This document shows positions 26,771 through 34,743 of a DNA stretch of 64,000 nt, one piece after another. The DNA is from an uncultured Barnesiella sp. (lineage in GTDB: Bacteria; Bacteroidota; Bacteroidia; Bacteroidales; Barnesiellaceae): NCBI GenBank assembly GCA_944320015.1, contig CALUFO010000001.1:248001-312000 (forward strand), in the 5' to 3' direction. The number at the start of each line of letters is the position of its first letter. The first letter of the stretch is position 1. Position numbers and translations under genes: made by a program. The notes beneath the pieces were generated by a model. It was not told the DNA's origin. It saw only the letters and a list, made by a program, of their open reading frames with translations, and searched no databases.

Positions 26771-27913
26771 TCAATCCATGCGGTTTTTATAGTCGTCATA
26801 GTCGTATTCCCGCCACATTTCTACGGAGCCGTCGCTCCTGAGGCAGGCGATGGCGGGGTGGGGTATGCCGTTGAACATGGTGGTTTTCACGGTGGTATAG
26901 TGGATCATATCCTCGAAGATGATGCGCTCGCCAATCTCGAGTCGGTGGTCGAAGTACCAGTTGCCTATGTAGTCGCCGCTCAGGCACGAGTTGCCGCCCA
27001 TGCGGTAGGCGTGCAGACCGGGAGCCGGCGTTGTCGCTGCGCCGCGAATGGCAGGTTGATAGGGCATTTCGAGGCAGTCGGGCATGTGGCAGGCAAAAGA
27101 TACGTCGAGTATGGCGGTTTCGATACCGTGGTTTTCCACTATGTCGACGACGGTCGAAACGAGGGAGCCGGTTTGCCAGCCGAATGCGCTCCCGGGTTCA
27201 AGGATAATTTCGAGGTTGGGGTGACGCATTTTGAAGTCGCGCAAGAGTTTTATCAAGTGTCTGGTGTCGTATCCTTTACGGGTCATGAGGTGGCCTCCTC
27301 CCATGTTGAGCCACTTGATGTGGGGGAGCAGATGTCCGAATCGCTCTTCGACCTTAGCCAATGTTTTCTCGAGATCGTAGGAGGTCGACTCGCAAAGGGT
27401 ATGGAAATGAAGCCCTTCGATGCCCTGTGGTAGTTGTGGAAGTTTGTCGGCTGTTATTCCCAGTCTCGAACCGGGGGCGCAGGGATTGTAGAGGTCGGTT
27501 TCCACTTCGGAGTATTCGGGGTTGATGCGCAATCCGCACGATACTCGGTTGCCGTCGGCTACGACTTGGGGGTAGAATCGCTCGAATTGGGTGAGCGAGT
27601 TGAACGTGATGTGGCTGCTGTACCGCAGTATGGCCGGGAAATCACGTTCGGTATAGGCCGGCGAGTAGGTGTGCGCGGGGCTGCCCATCTCCTCGAAAGC
27701 CAGCCGGGCTTCGTGTATGGAGCTGGCGGTGGAGCAGGGAATGTATTCCCGGATAATGGGGAACGATTTCCACAGGGCATAGGCTTTGAACGCCAATATG
27801 ATATTGACTCCGGCGGCCTCTTTGACCGACCTGATGAGCTCGAGATTGCGGCGCAACAAATCTTCTTCGAGAAGATAGCAGGGCGAGGGTATGTGTGATA
27901 ATGTATCGTGCAT
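26771..27913 (-). CDS. nspC: Carboxynorspermidine/carboxyspermidine decarboxylase
   Basis: This PLP enzyme decarboxylates carboxyspermidine (or carboxynorspermidine) to spermidine (or norspermidine). The 380-residue product is full length. The PLP lysine is in NIILAFKAYALW. HFHTLCE, WLNMGGGHLMTRKGYD, ILEPGSAFGW and the C-terminal YRMGGNSCLSGDY are typical of NspC in the alanine-racemase fold. It starts 13 nt after uvrD. Together with aguA/aguB at 58-60 kb it gives much of the spermidine route; the partner dehydrogenase is not in this window. Confidence 0.93.
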   Translation of the reverse strand: MHDTLSHIPSPCYLLEEDLLRRNLELIRSVKEAAGVNIILAFKAYALWKSFPIIREYIPCSTASSIHEARLAFEEMGSPAHTYSPAYTERDFPAILRYSSHITFNSLTQFERFYPQVVADGNRVSCGLRINPEYSEVETDLYNPCAPGSRLGITADKLPQLPQGIEGLHFHTLCESTSYDLEKTLAKVEERFGHLLPHIKWLNMGGGHLMTRKGYDTRHLIKLLRDFKMRHPNLEIILEPGSAFGWQTGSLVSTVVDIVENHGIETAILDVSFACHMPDCLEMPYQPAIRGAATTPAPGLHAYRMGGNSCLSGDYIGNWYFDHRLEIGERIIFEDMIHYTTVKTTMFNGIPHPAIACLRSDGSVEMWREYDYDDYKNRMD

Positions 27914-27926
27914 GATGCGGTAGTGT

Positions 27927-30284
27927 TTATTCTATGATTTTGAATTTGGCGAATTTGAGCAGGAGTTGTTTGCTCCCTACGTTTTCAAACTCGACGGCTA
28001 TTTTGCAGTTGTCGCCTGTCCCTTCGATAGCGGTGACTGTACCGTCGCCGAAACGGGCATGGCAGATGTGGGTTCCTATTTCGATTTTTCCGGCGGCCGT
28101 TGTCGTGGAGGTTTGCGCCTCTGGTCGGTTCCCGTCCGAGGGGTACGAGGTGAGTTTGGTGAGCCGTTTGGACGGAGCCGGAGCGGCGAAGGGACGTATC
28201 GAAGAGGCGTTTTTTTCTTCGTCCATATCTTTCTTGAAAGGCCTGCGAGGCCATTCGCTTCTGGGCGAAAGGCGGTTCCACGACGTTTCGAGTCGAGCCG
28301 ATTCCCGTTGGAGTTGAGCCGGCATGTCGACGAATTTGGGGTCGAGGTCTTTGAGGAAGCGGCTGGGGGGAGCCGAGGCCGTCTGTCCGTTGCGAAAACG
28401 GGTGAGGGCGTAGGAGAGGGTACAGTTTTCTTCGGCTCGGGTAATGGCTACATAGAGCAGTCGCCGTTCCTCCTCGATTTCTCGCTCGCTCTCTTGGCTC
28501 ATGATCGAGGGGAAGAGGTTTTCTTCCACGCCTACGATAAAGACCTGTTTGAATTCGAGCCCTTTCGAGGCGTGAACGGTCATCAAGGTCACTTTTTCCT
28601 GCTCGGTTTCGTCGCCATTGTCTTGGTCGGTCGCCAATGCGATTTCGGCCAAGAAGTCCGATAGCGAGGCCTGTCCTTCGCCGGCCTCTTGTCGCAGGGC
28701 ACAAAATTCGCGCACGCCGTTGAGCAGCTCTTCGATATTCTCCTGCCGGCTGATATTCTCGGGCGTGCGGTCGGCTGTGATTTCGCGCAAGATACCCGAT
28801 TGTTTGATGATTGTTTCGGCCAGTTCGTCGGTATTCTGCTGGTCGGCGGCCAGTTTGAAACTCTCGATAAGGTCTTTGAAAACTTTCAATTTGTTCAGTG
28901 TCCCGTTGTTGACGGCGAGCGCATGCCCCACGGGGTCGGAGAGTATTTCCCAGATACCGACCTCGTGCTTGTGAGCCTGTTCGATAAGTTTGGTGAGCGT
29001 CGTGTTGCCTATTCCCCGGGCGGGATAGTTGATAACCCGTTTGAGCGCCTCTTCGTCGTTGGGGTTGATGGTGAGTCTAAAATAGGCGATGGCATCTTTA
29101 ATCTCTTTGCGTTGGTAAAACGACATGCCGCCATAGATGCGATAGGGAATGTTGCGTTTGCGCAGAGCCTCTTCCAAGATACGCGACTGGGCGTTGGTGC
29201 GGTAAAGAATGGCAAAGTCGTTGTAATCGCAGTGAGTCGTGAGGCGCATTTCGGCAATGCGGTTGGCGACGAGGAATCCCTCTTCAAAGTCGGAGTAAGC
29301 GCTCAGCACTTGCACTTTGTTCCCCCGTTCTTTCTCGGAGAATACCTGTTTGGGAATCTGTTCTTTATTTTTGGAAATCAGACTGTTGGCTGTGTCTACG
29401 ATGTTTTGGGTAGAGCGGTAGTTGCGTTCGAGTTTGAAAATCTTCAAACCGGGATATTCTTTGCTCAGCCCCAATATGTTGTGAATGTTTGCACCCCGAA
29501 AGGAATAAATGCTTTGGGCGTCGTCGCCCACCACGCAAATGTGCTGGTGGTTTTTCCCCAACTGGCTCACGATGAGGTGTTGGGCAAAATTGGTGTCCTG
29601 ATACTCGTCGACCAAGATATAGGCAAAGAGGTCGCGGTAGTGTTGCAACACGTCGGGGTGGTCACGAAACAGGATATTGGTGTTGAGCAGCAAGTCGTCG
29701 AAGTCCATAGCACCCGATACGAAACACCGATGACGGTATATGCGATAAATCTCGTGTATGAGCGGGCGTTTCGAGCGGGTATCCATTTCGATGAGTTCCC
29801 GGTTTTTGGCATAGGACTGTGGCTCGATAAGTGCGTTTTTGGCATTCGAGATAATGGCCTGTACCGTACTGGGCTTATACACTTTGTCGTCGAGTTGCAA
29901 CTCCCGGATAATACTTTTGATGAGCGAAAGCGAGTCGGAGGCGTCGTACACGGTGAAGTCGTGTCGATAGCCCAGCCGGTCGGCATTGGCTCGCAGAATG
30001 TGCGAAAAGATAGAGTGGAATGTGCCCGCCCACAGTCGTGCGGCCGTCTGCGCCCCCACCAGCGAGGCGATACGCTCTTTCATCTCGTTGGCAGCTTTGT
30101 TGGTGAAGGTAAGGGCCAGCAGACGATAGGGGGGGTATCCCAGTTGTAAAAGGTGCGCTATTTTGTAGGTAAGCACCCGGGTTTTCCCCGATCCGGCACC
30201 GGCAATCACCAACTCGGGACCCTCGGTATAGAGTACAGCGTCGCGTTGTTGCTCGTTCAGTTCGTTCAGAAAATCCTGTTCCAC
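27927..30284 (-). CDS. UvrD/PcrA-type DNA helicase
   Basis: The superfamily 1A 3'-5' helicase takes part in excision repair and in clearing recombination intermediates. From GTG 30284 it has 785 residues. Motifs: Q-motif NEQQRDAVL, Walker A AGAGSGKTRV (near residue 30), ALTFTNKAANEM, Walker B VDEYQDTNF, GDDAQSIYSFRGA, and VTLMTVHASKGLEF. A basic linker and a C-terminal PcrA-type domain (GTHICHARFGDGTVTAIEG) end it. The frame extends to 30470, but a consensus promoter at 30307-30338 lies inside that extension, which fixes the start near GTG 30284. Confidence 0.93.
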   Translation of the reverse strand: MEQDFLNELNEQQRDAVLYTEGPELVIAGAGSGKTRVLTYKIAHLLQLGYPPYRLLALTFTNKAANEMKERIASLVGAQTAARLWAGTFHSIFSHILRANADRLGYRHDFTVYDASDSLSLIKSIIRELQLDDKVYKPSTVQAIISNAKNALIEPQSYAKNRELIEMDTRSKRPLIHEIYRIYRHRCFVSGAMDFDDLLLNTNILFRDHPDVLQHYRDLFAYILVDEYQDTNFAQHLIVSQLGKNHQHICVVGDDAQSIYSFRGANIHNILGLSKEYPGLKIFKLERNYRSTQNIVDTANSLISKNKEQIPKQVFSEKERGNKVQVLSAYSDFEEGFLVANRIAEMRLTTHCDYNDFAILYRTNAQSRILEEALRKRNIPYRIYGGMSFYQRKEIKDAIAYFRLTINPNDEEALKRVINYPARGIGNTTLTKLIEQAHKHEVGIWEILSDPVGHALAVNNGTLNKLKVFKDLIESFKLAADQQNTDELAETIIKQSGILREITADRTPENISRQENIEELLNGVREFCALRQEAGEGQASLSDFLAEIALATDQDNGDETEQEKVTLMTVHASKGLEFKQVFIVGVEENLFPSIMSQESEREIEEERRLLYVAITRAEENCTLSYALTRFRNGQTASAPPSRFLKDLDPKFVDMPAQLQRESARLETSWNRLSPRSEWPRRPFKKDMDEEKNASSIRPFAAPAPSKRLTKLTSYPSDGNRPEAQTSTTTAAGKIEIGTHICHARFGDGTVTAIEGTGDNCKIAVEFENVGSKQLLLKFAKFKIIE

Positions 30285-30306
30285 TTTTCTTGGTATGATT
30301 AAAATG

Positions 30307-30338
30307 CAAAGATAGCGAAAGGTGTGTGCAGAGACAAA
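30307..30338 (-). promoter_or_regulatory. Promoter of the uvrD-nspC operon
   Basis: On the minus strand TTTG (30335-30338), a 20-nt spacer and TATCTTTG (30307-30314). This leaves a leader of about 15 nt before GTG 30284. Confidence 0.75.
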
Positions 30339-30614
30339 TGAAAACGAAGTTTTCGATTTGTCCATGCCGAACTGCTTTCTCTCTGTGCGGGCTGTGTGGC
30401 AGTACAAGTCAATAGCTGTCGGGTTACAACGATTATTGGCAGGTATTTTGTTACAGAAAATCGGGGACAATAGATAAAGGGGAGTTCCGAGTTCTGTTGA
30501 GCCAAAAGGAAAAACTTGTTGTATCGAGAAGAATAAACTGTAAATGGTTGAATTTTAATAAGATGTGCTAATTTCTTCCGATGGAGGTTACATCGAGTGA
30601 TTGGATTAACCCCT
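30339..30614. other. Intergenic region between the uvrD and fic promoters
   Basis: About 280 nt of AT-rich, non-coding sequence between two divergent promoters. No gene, RNA or repeat is apparent before the fic operator at 30615. Confidence 0.5.
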
Positions 30615-30660
30615 ATATTCTCGTCAAAATATGACGAGAATATGTTGTTTATTCACGTCA
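30615..30660 (+). promoter_or_regulatory. Palindromic operator with a third half-site before fic
   Basis: ATATTCTCGTCA (30615-30626) and TGACGAGAATAT (30632-30643) form a perfect 12-bp inverted repeat with a 5-nt centre. It abuts the -33 box. A third, near-identical half-site (TATTCACGTCA, 30650-30660) lies in the promoter spacer. The layout is that of a repressor operator. Confidence 0.65.
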
Positions 30661-30675
30661 AAAGGACTATATTTG
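30644..30675 (+). promoter_or_regulatory. Promoter of fic
   Basis: GTTG at 30644-30647, a 20-nt spacer and TATATTTG at 30668-30675, 18 nt before ATG 30694. Confidence 0.75.
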
Positions 30676-30693
30676 TAAACAAACCTATATGAT

Positions 30694-31821
30694 ATGAGAC
30701 CGATATATATATGGCAATATCCGACATGGCCAAAATTTACATGGAATGCGGCCGATCTCCTCGCTCTACTTTCTGAGGTACGGAATCACGAAGGCCGAAT
30801 ACAAGGCATGATGAGAGGACTGGGGTTTGAAGATCAAAGCAAGACATCATTGAATGTAATGACAGAAGATGTGTTGCGATCCTGCGAAATCGAGGGTGTA
30901 ATGTTGAACTCTGATCGGGTGCGTTCGTCTATTGCCAAACATCTTGGCATTGAAACAGTGGGATTGCCTTATCCCGACCATTATACAGATGGGGTGGTAC
31001 AAGTGATGTTGGATGCTGTCGAGAACAATGATAAACCGTTGAGTCATGAAAGACTTTGTAATTGGCACTCTGCCATGTTCCCAACGGGACGAAGTGGCAT
31101 TTATCCGATTACGGTTGGCGCATACAGAACAGGCAATGAACCAATGCAAATTGTTTCTGGGGCTATGGGAAAAGAAAAAGTACACTATGAAGCTCCTCCT
31201 TCGGGTGCCGTGCCTGCCATGATGGACGAATTTATCGATTGGTTCAATACAGAGGCGAATATAGATCCTGTATTGAAAGCGGCGGTGGCGCATTTATGGT
31301 TTGTTGCTATACACCCCTTTGATGATGGGAACGGACGTCTTACCAGAACGATAACCGACATGTTGTTGGCAAAGGCCGACGGTTCCTCTCTTAGGTTTTA
31401 TAGCATATCGGCTGAGATTCTCCGTAAAAAGAAATCCTATTACGAGGTTCTGGAAAAGACCACAACAGGTTCGACCGATATTACTCTCTGGCTCGAATGG
31501 TTTTTACAGACTATGAAATCGGCTATCCTTTATTCTGAAAAAACAATTAAACGAGTGGTGCAGAAAACATCATTCTGGCAACGACACAGAGAAGTAGCAA
31601 TGAATGAAAGACAGGTAAAAATGATCAACTTGCTTTGGGACGGCTTTGATGGCAAACTTACTTCTTCCAAGTGGGCTAAAATAACCAAGACTTCACAAGC
31701 CACAGCGTTAAGAGATATTACCGACCTTATAGATAAAGGCGTTTTAACGGTTGCGGCCGATGGAGGAAGAAGTACCAATTATTTGTTGAAAGAGGAGAAA
31801 TATATAAGCGAAAATTTGTAA
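30694..31821 (+). CDS. Fic-family protein adenylyltransferase with N-terminal inhibitory motif
   Basis: The 375-residue product has an N-terminal DUF4172-like helical domain, a Fic core with the complete active-site loop HPFDDGNGRLTR (His207), and a C-terminal winged-helix-like region (WAKITKTSQATALRDITDLIDKG). Fic enzymes usually transfer AMP to protein hydroxyls. S63-C-E-I-E67-G68 fits the class II inhibitory motif (S/T)xxxE(G/N), so the enzyme should be self-inhibited. The C-terminal HTH and the palindrome in its promoter suggest autoregulation, an inference. The gene is AT-richer than its neighbours, which hints at acquisition. Confidence 0.92.
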   Translation: MRPIYIWQYPTWPKFTWNAADLLALLSEVRNHEGRIQGMMRGLGFEDQSKTSLNVMTEDVLRSCEIEGVMLNSDRVRSSIAKHLGIETVGLPYPDHYTDGVVQVMLDAVENNDKPLSHERLCNWHSAMFPTGRSGIYPITVGAYRTGNEPMQIVSGAMGKEKVHYEAPPSGAVPAMMDEFIDWFNTEANIDPVLKAAVAHLWFVAIHPFDDGNGRLTRTITDMLLAKADGSSLRFYSISAEILRKKKSYYEVLEKTTTGSTDITLWLEWFLQTMKSAILYSEKTIKRVVQKTSFWQRHREVAMNERQVKMINLLWDGFDGKLTSSKWAKITKTSQATALRDITDLIDKGVLTVAADGGRSTNYLLKEEKYISENL

Positions 31822-31824
31822 TGT

Positions 31825-32033
31825 TCCTCTATGTATTTTCTAACTTTTATTTTTGAGAGCCCATTGTCGGACCAATTACAGCAGGGATTTGTTTCATTTA
31901 AGTCGTTTAAATTTTGGAATTTCGATAGTTTTAGACTCATAGGCTTCAATATCAGCATTAAACTTTTTGCTGTTGTAAAATGGTAAAGATGTCTGTCTCT
32001 GCCTGTTGGGCAATTGGGGTTTGTAAATATCAT
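31825..32033 (-). pseudogene. Possible remnant of a DUF2971 gene
   Basis: A short minus-strand frame (to about 31779, overlapping the fic end) includes LYHFTTAKSLMLILKPMSLK and LSKFQNLNDLNE. This resembles the start of DUF2971 proteins (an L-Y-H-y-T-s-hydrophobic start, then lsspsxfNDpxE), which are normally about 250-300 residues and often sit in defence-related or mobile contexts. After about 45 residues the similarity stops, so this looks like a truncated copy. The match is from memory of the family and may be chance. Confidence 0.35.
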
Positions 32034-32058
32034 GTTTTTATCTATTCCATAAATGTGT

Positions 32059-33435
32059 TTATTTCATAATTCGTTTTAGCCATTTCAGTTTATGGCCGTA
32101 GGGAGCGATACGGAAATTGGAATAGAGACGTTGAGCCGATGTGACGACTCCTCGCCGGTGGCTGAATGTCTCGAAACTCGCGCGGCCATGATAAGCGCCC
32201 ATACCGCTGTTCCCGATGCCGCCGAAAGGAAGGTTGCCGTTGGCGGTTTGCAGGATTGTGTCGTTGATGCAGGCTCCGCCCGACGATGTGTGTTGTATCA
32301 TATAGCGTGCCCGTTTGCGGCTACGGGTAAAGTAGTAGAGAGCCAACGGTTTTTCCCGTTGGTTTACATATTCTACACAGTCGTCGATGTCGTCAAACGG
32401 TATCACGGGAAGTATGGGCCCGAAGATTTCGTCGCTGAGCAAGGGCGATTGCGGGTCGATGTCGGTGAGCAGAGTGGGGGCGATGTATCGGTCGGTCGGG
32501 TCGTAAGCACCACCCAGCAATGTGGAGCCGTGCGAAAGGAGAGCCGCCAGACGTTCGAAATGGCGTTCGTTGACGATGCGGGGGTACTCGGGGTTGAGTT
32601 GCGGGTTTTCGCCATATTGACGTAAGATTTCACGCTCTATATGTTCAATGAGCGGTTGTTGTATGTGGCGGTGTACCATCAGGTAGTCGGGAGCCACGCA
32701 AGTCTGTCCGCAATTGAGGAATTTACCCCACACGATACGGCGAGCCGCGGTAGGCAGGTGGGCGTCGTCGTCGACGATACAGGGGCTTTTCCCGCCCAGT
32801 TCGAGCGTTACGGGAGTGAGGTGTTGCGCTGCCGCCTGCATGACGTGCCGGCCGTACTCGACGCCGCCGGTGTAGAATATGTAGTCGAACCGTTCTTGCA
32901 GCAACTCCTCGGTAGTTTCGCGCCGGGCGTCGGTCACGGCAACATACTCCTCCTCGAAACATTCGCCGATGAGTTCTTGTAAAGCAGCGGCCGTGCGGGG
33001 CGCTTCGCCCGATGGTTTCACAATAGCGCAATTGCCGGCGGCGATAGCGCCTACCAATGGCGAGAGTGCCAGTTGCAGCGGATAGTTCCACGGGGCGATG
33101 ATGAGGACGCAACCGTAAGGTTCGTAGTGTATGCGGCTTTGGGCGCCGAAGAGGAAGAGGGGGGTGGGGCATCGGCGGTCGCTGGCCCAGCGTTGCAGGT
33201 TGTTTTTGAAAGTGCGTATTTCGTGGAGAAGGAATCCGATTTCGGTCGCATAGCTTTCGAATGGCGATTTTCCCAAGTCGGCTTGTAGCGCTTCGAGCAA
33301 TTGTTTCTCGCGGGAGGCGATTCCTTCGGCCAATCGGTCGAGGGCACATAGCCTGAACGGTATTTCGCGGGTGATATGTTCGTTGAAGAATGCTTTTTGA
33401 AGATTTACCAAATGGTGATAGTCGTGCGCTGCCAT
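32059..33435 (-). CDS. NAD(P)-dependent aldehyde dehydrogenase (class 3-like)
   Basis: The 458-residue enzyme oxidises aldehydes to acids. Motifs: PWNYPLQLALSPLVGAIAAGN, the catalytic Glu in TLELGGKSP, the catalytic Cys in FLNCGQTCVAPDY, EIFGPILPVIPFDDID, and a C-terminal GGIGNSGMGAYHGRASFETFSH. Length and lack of an N-terminal extension resemble ALDH3, the class acting on fatty or aromatic aldehydes. The physiological substrate is not evident. It stands alone between fic and the RND operon. Confidence 0.93.
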   Translation of the reverse strand: MAAHDYHHLVNLQKAFFNEHITREIPFRLCALDRLAEGIASREKQLLEALQADLGKSPFESYATEIGFLLHEIRTFKNNLQRWASDRRCPTPLFLFGAQSRIHYEPYGCVLIIAPWNYPLQLALSPLVGAIAAGNCAIVKPSGEAPRTAAALQELIGECFEEEYVAVTDARRETTEELLQERFDYIFYTGGVEYGRHVMQAAAQHLTPVTLELGGKSPCIVDDDAHLPTAARRIVWGKFLNCGQTCVAPDYLMVHRHIQQPLIEHIEREILRQYGENPQLNPEYPRIVNERHFERLAALLSHGSTLLGGAYDPTDRYIAPTLLTDIDPQSPLLSDEIFGPILPVIPFDDIDDCVEYVNQREKPLALYYFTRSRKRARYMIQHTSSGGACINDTILQTANGNLPFGGIGNSGMGAYHGRASFETFSHRRGVVTSAQRLYSNFRIAPYGHKLKWLKRIMK

Positions 33436-33708
33436 ATCGTCGTTTTTGAAACTGGGTGATAAAGATAATCATTCGTCGGGAAGATACCGATAAAAATTGT
33501 GCTAAAATATTGGGCGTGCAGCCGTGTGCCGATTGTTTATGTGTGATTCGGGAGTAATGTGATTCTTTCCAAAAGGAACTGATAAATCTCGGTTTTTGGC
33601 TGTGAACCTTCGTTAAATTCGACTTTTAGAACAATAGTGGTAAAGAAAAAAACTCCATTGTTGTTTCGCTTTGCGGCATCTTTGTGCAAAAATTAAATGT
33701 GAAAAGAT
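33436..33708. other. Divergent intergenic region, aldehyde dehydrogenase and RND operon
   Basis: About 270 nt without a gene. On the plus strand CATCTTTG (33677-33684) is a near-match -7 box 25 nt before the RND adaptor start. On the minus strand TATCTTTA (near 33450) may serve the dehydrogenase. No -33 box at the usual spacing was found for either. Confidence 0.4.
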
Positions 33709-34743
33709 ATGGAAACAAAATGTAAAACATTGGCTTATTTGTTTGTGGCGGTAACTTCTGTGTTATGTGCCGGTTGCGGCTCTTCGGGCAAGGGTGATCA
33801 CGGTGACCGGGAAGTTCCGGTGCGCACATATACCGTCTCTCCCCGGGAGGGTGTTTATACCCGCAGTTATGTGGGCGAAATCGAGGGCGAGACCTCCTCG
33901 TCGTTGAGCTTCCAGTTGCCCGGATATGTAGAGCGAGTCTATGTGAGGGAAGGGCAGCGGGTTGCGCAGGGAGAGTTGCTGGCTCGATTGGACAAGACGA
34001 CATTGCAAAGCACCTACGACGCGGCTCTTTCTACGTTGAGACAGGCCGAAGACGCCTATGCCCGTATGGAGCAGTTGCACGATAACGGCAGTCTGCCCGA
34101 AGTGAAATGGGTCGAGATGCAAAGTTCTTTGCAGCAGGCTCGCAGTATGGAGCAGATTGCCAAGAAGAATTTGTCTGATGTGGAACTGCGCGCTCCTTTT
34201 GCCGGTATAATCGCCGAGAAAAGTGTCGACACAGGTTCGTCGGTATTACCGGGAGTTCCCGCATTCAAACTGATGAAAATAGACCGGGTGAATGTGAATA
34301 TAGCCGTGCCCGAGAACGAGATTGCCGGCGTGTCGATTGGCGATGAGGTGGCGGTGTCGGTCTCGGCTTTGGGCGACAAGACATTTCCGGGGAAGATTTT
34401 CGAGAAAGGAATTGTAGCCGATCCTTTGGCTCATACCTATAAGGCGTTGGCTCAAATCGATAACCGTCAGGGCGAGCTGCTGCCGGGCATGGTTTGCGTG
34501 GTAAACATGGGAAAAGGTGGCACGGAGCAAATTGTGATACCCCACTCGGTGGTGCAAGTCGACTATGACGGTGCCCATTTCGTGTGGCTGAACCGCGATG
34601 GCGTAGCGGTGAAAAGGCCGGTCGAGATAGGAGGCTTTTCGGGCAATGGCGTCATTGTCGTCTTGGGATTGTCGTCGGGCGATAGAGTCATTGTCGAGGG
34701 GGCGTCGAAGGTGAGTGAGAACATGAAAATATCGGAACAATGA
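33709..34743 (+). CDS. RND efflux periplasmic adaptor (membrane fusion lipoprotein)
   Basis: The 344-residue product has a lipobox (SVLCAGC, Cys23). Beta-barrel and lipoyl segments follow (YVERVYVREGQRVAQGELLARLD), with a coiled-coil hairpin (LRQAEDAYARMEQLHDNGSL), a second lipoyl half (LRAPFAGIIAEKSVDTGSSV) and barrel segments. It links the inner-membrane pump to the outer-membrane channel. The pump gene overlaps its stop by 4 nt (ATGA), so they are translated together. Confidence 0.93.
   Translation: METKCKTLAYLFVAVTSVLCAGCGSSGKGDHGDREVPVRTYTVSPREGVYTRSYVGEIEGETSSSLSFQLPGYVERVYVREGQRVAQGELLARLDKTTLQSTYDAALSTLRQAEDAYARMEQLHDNGSLPEVKWVEMQSSLQQARSMEQIAKKNLSDVELRAPFAGIIAEKSVDTGSSVLPGVPAFKLMKIDRVNVNIAVPENEIAGVSIGDEVAVSVSALGDKTFPGKIFEKGIVADPLAHTYKALAQIDNRQGELLPGMVCVVNMGKGGTEQIVIPHSVVQVDYDGAHFVWLNRDGVAVKRPVEIGGFSGNGVIVVLGLSSGDRVIVEGASKVSENMKISEQ

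Noticed and set aside
30285..30470. N-terminal extension of the UvrD frame
   Set aside because: A consensus promoter for the operon lies inside it, and the helicase start aligns at GTG 30284.
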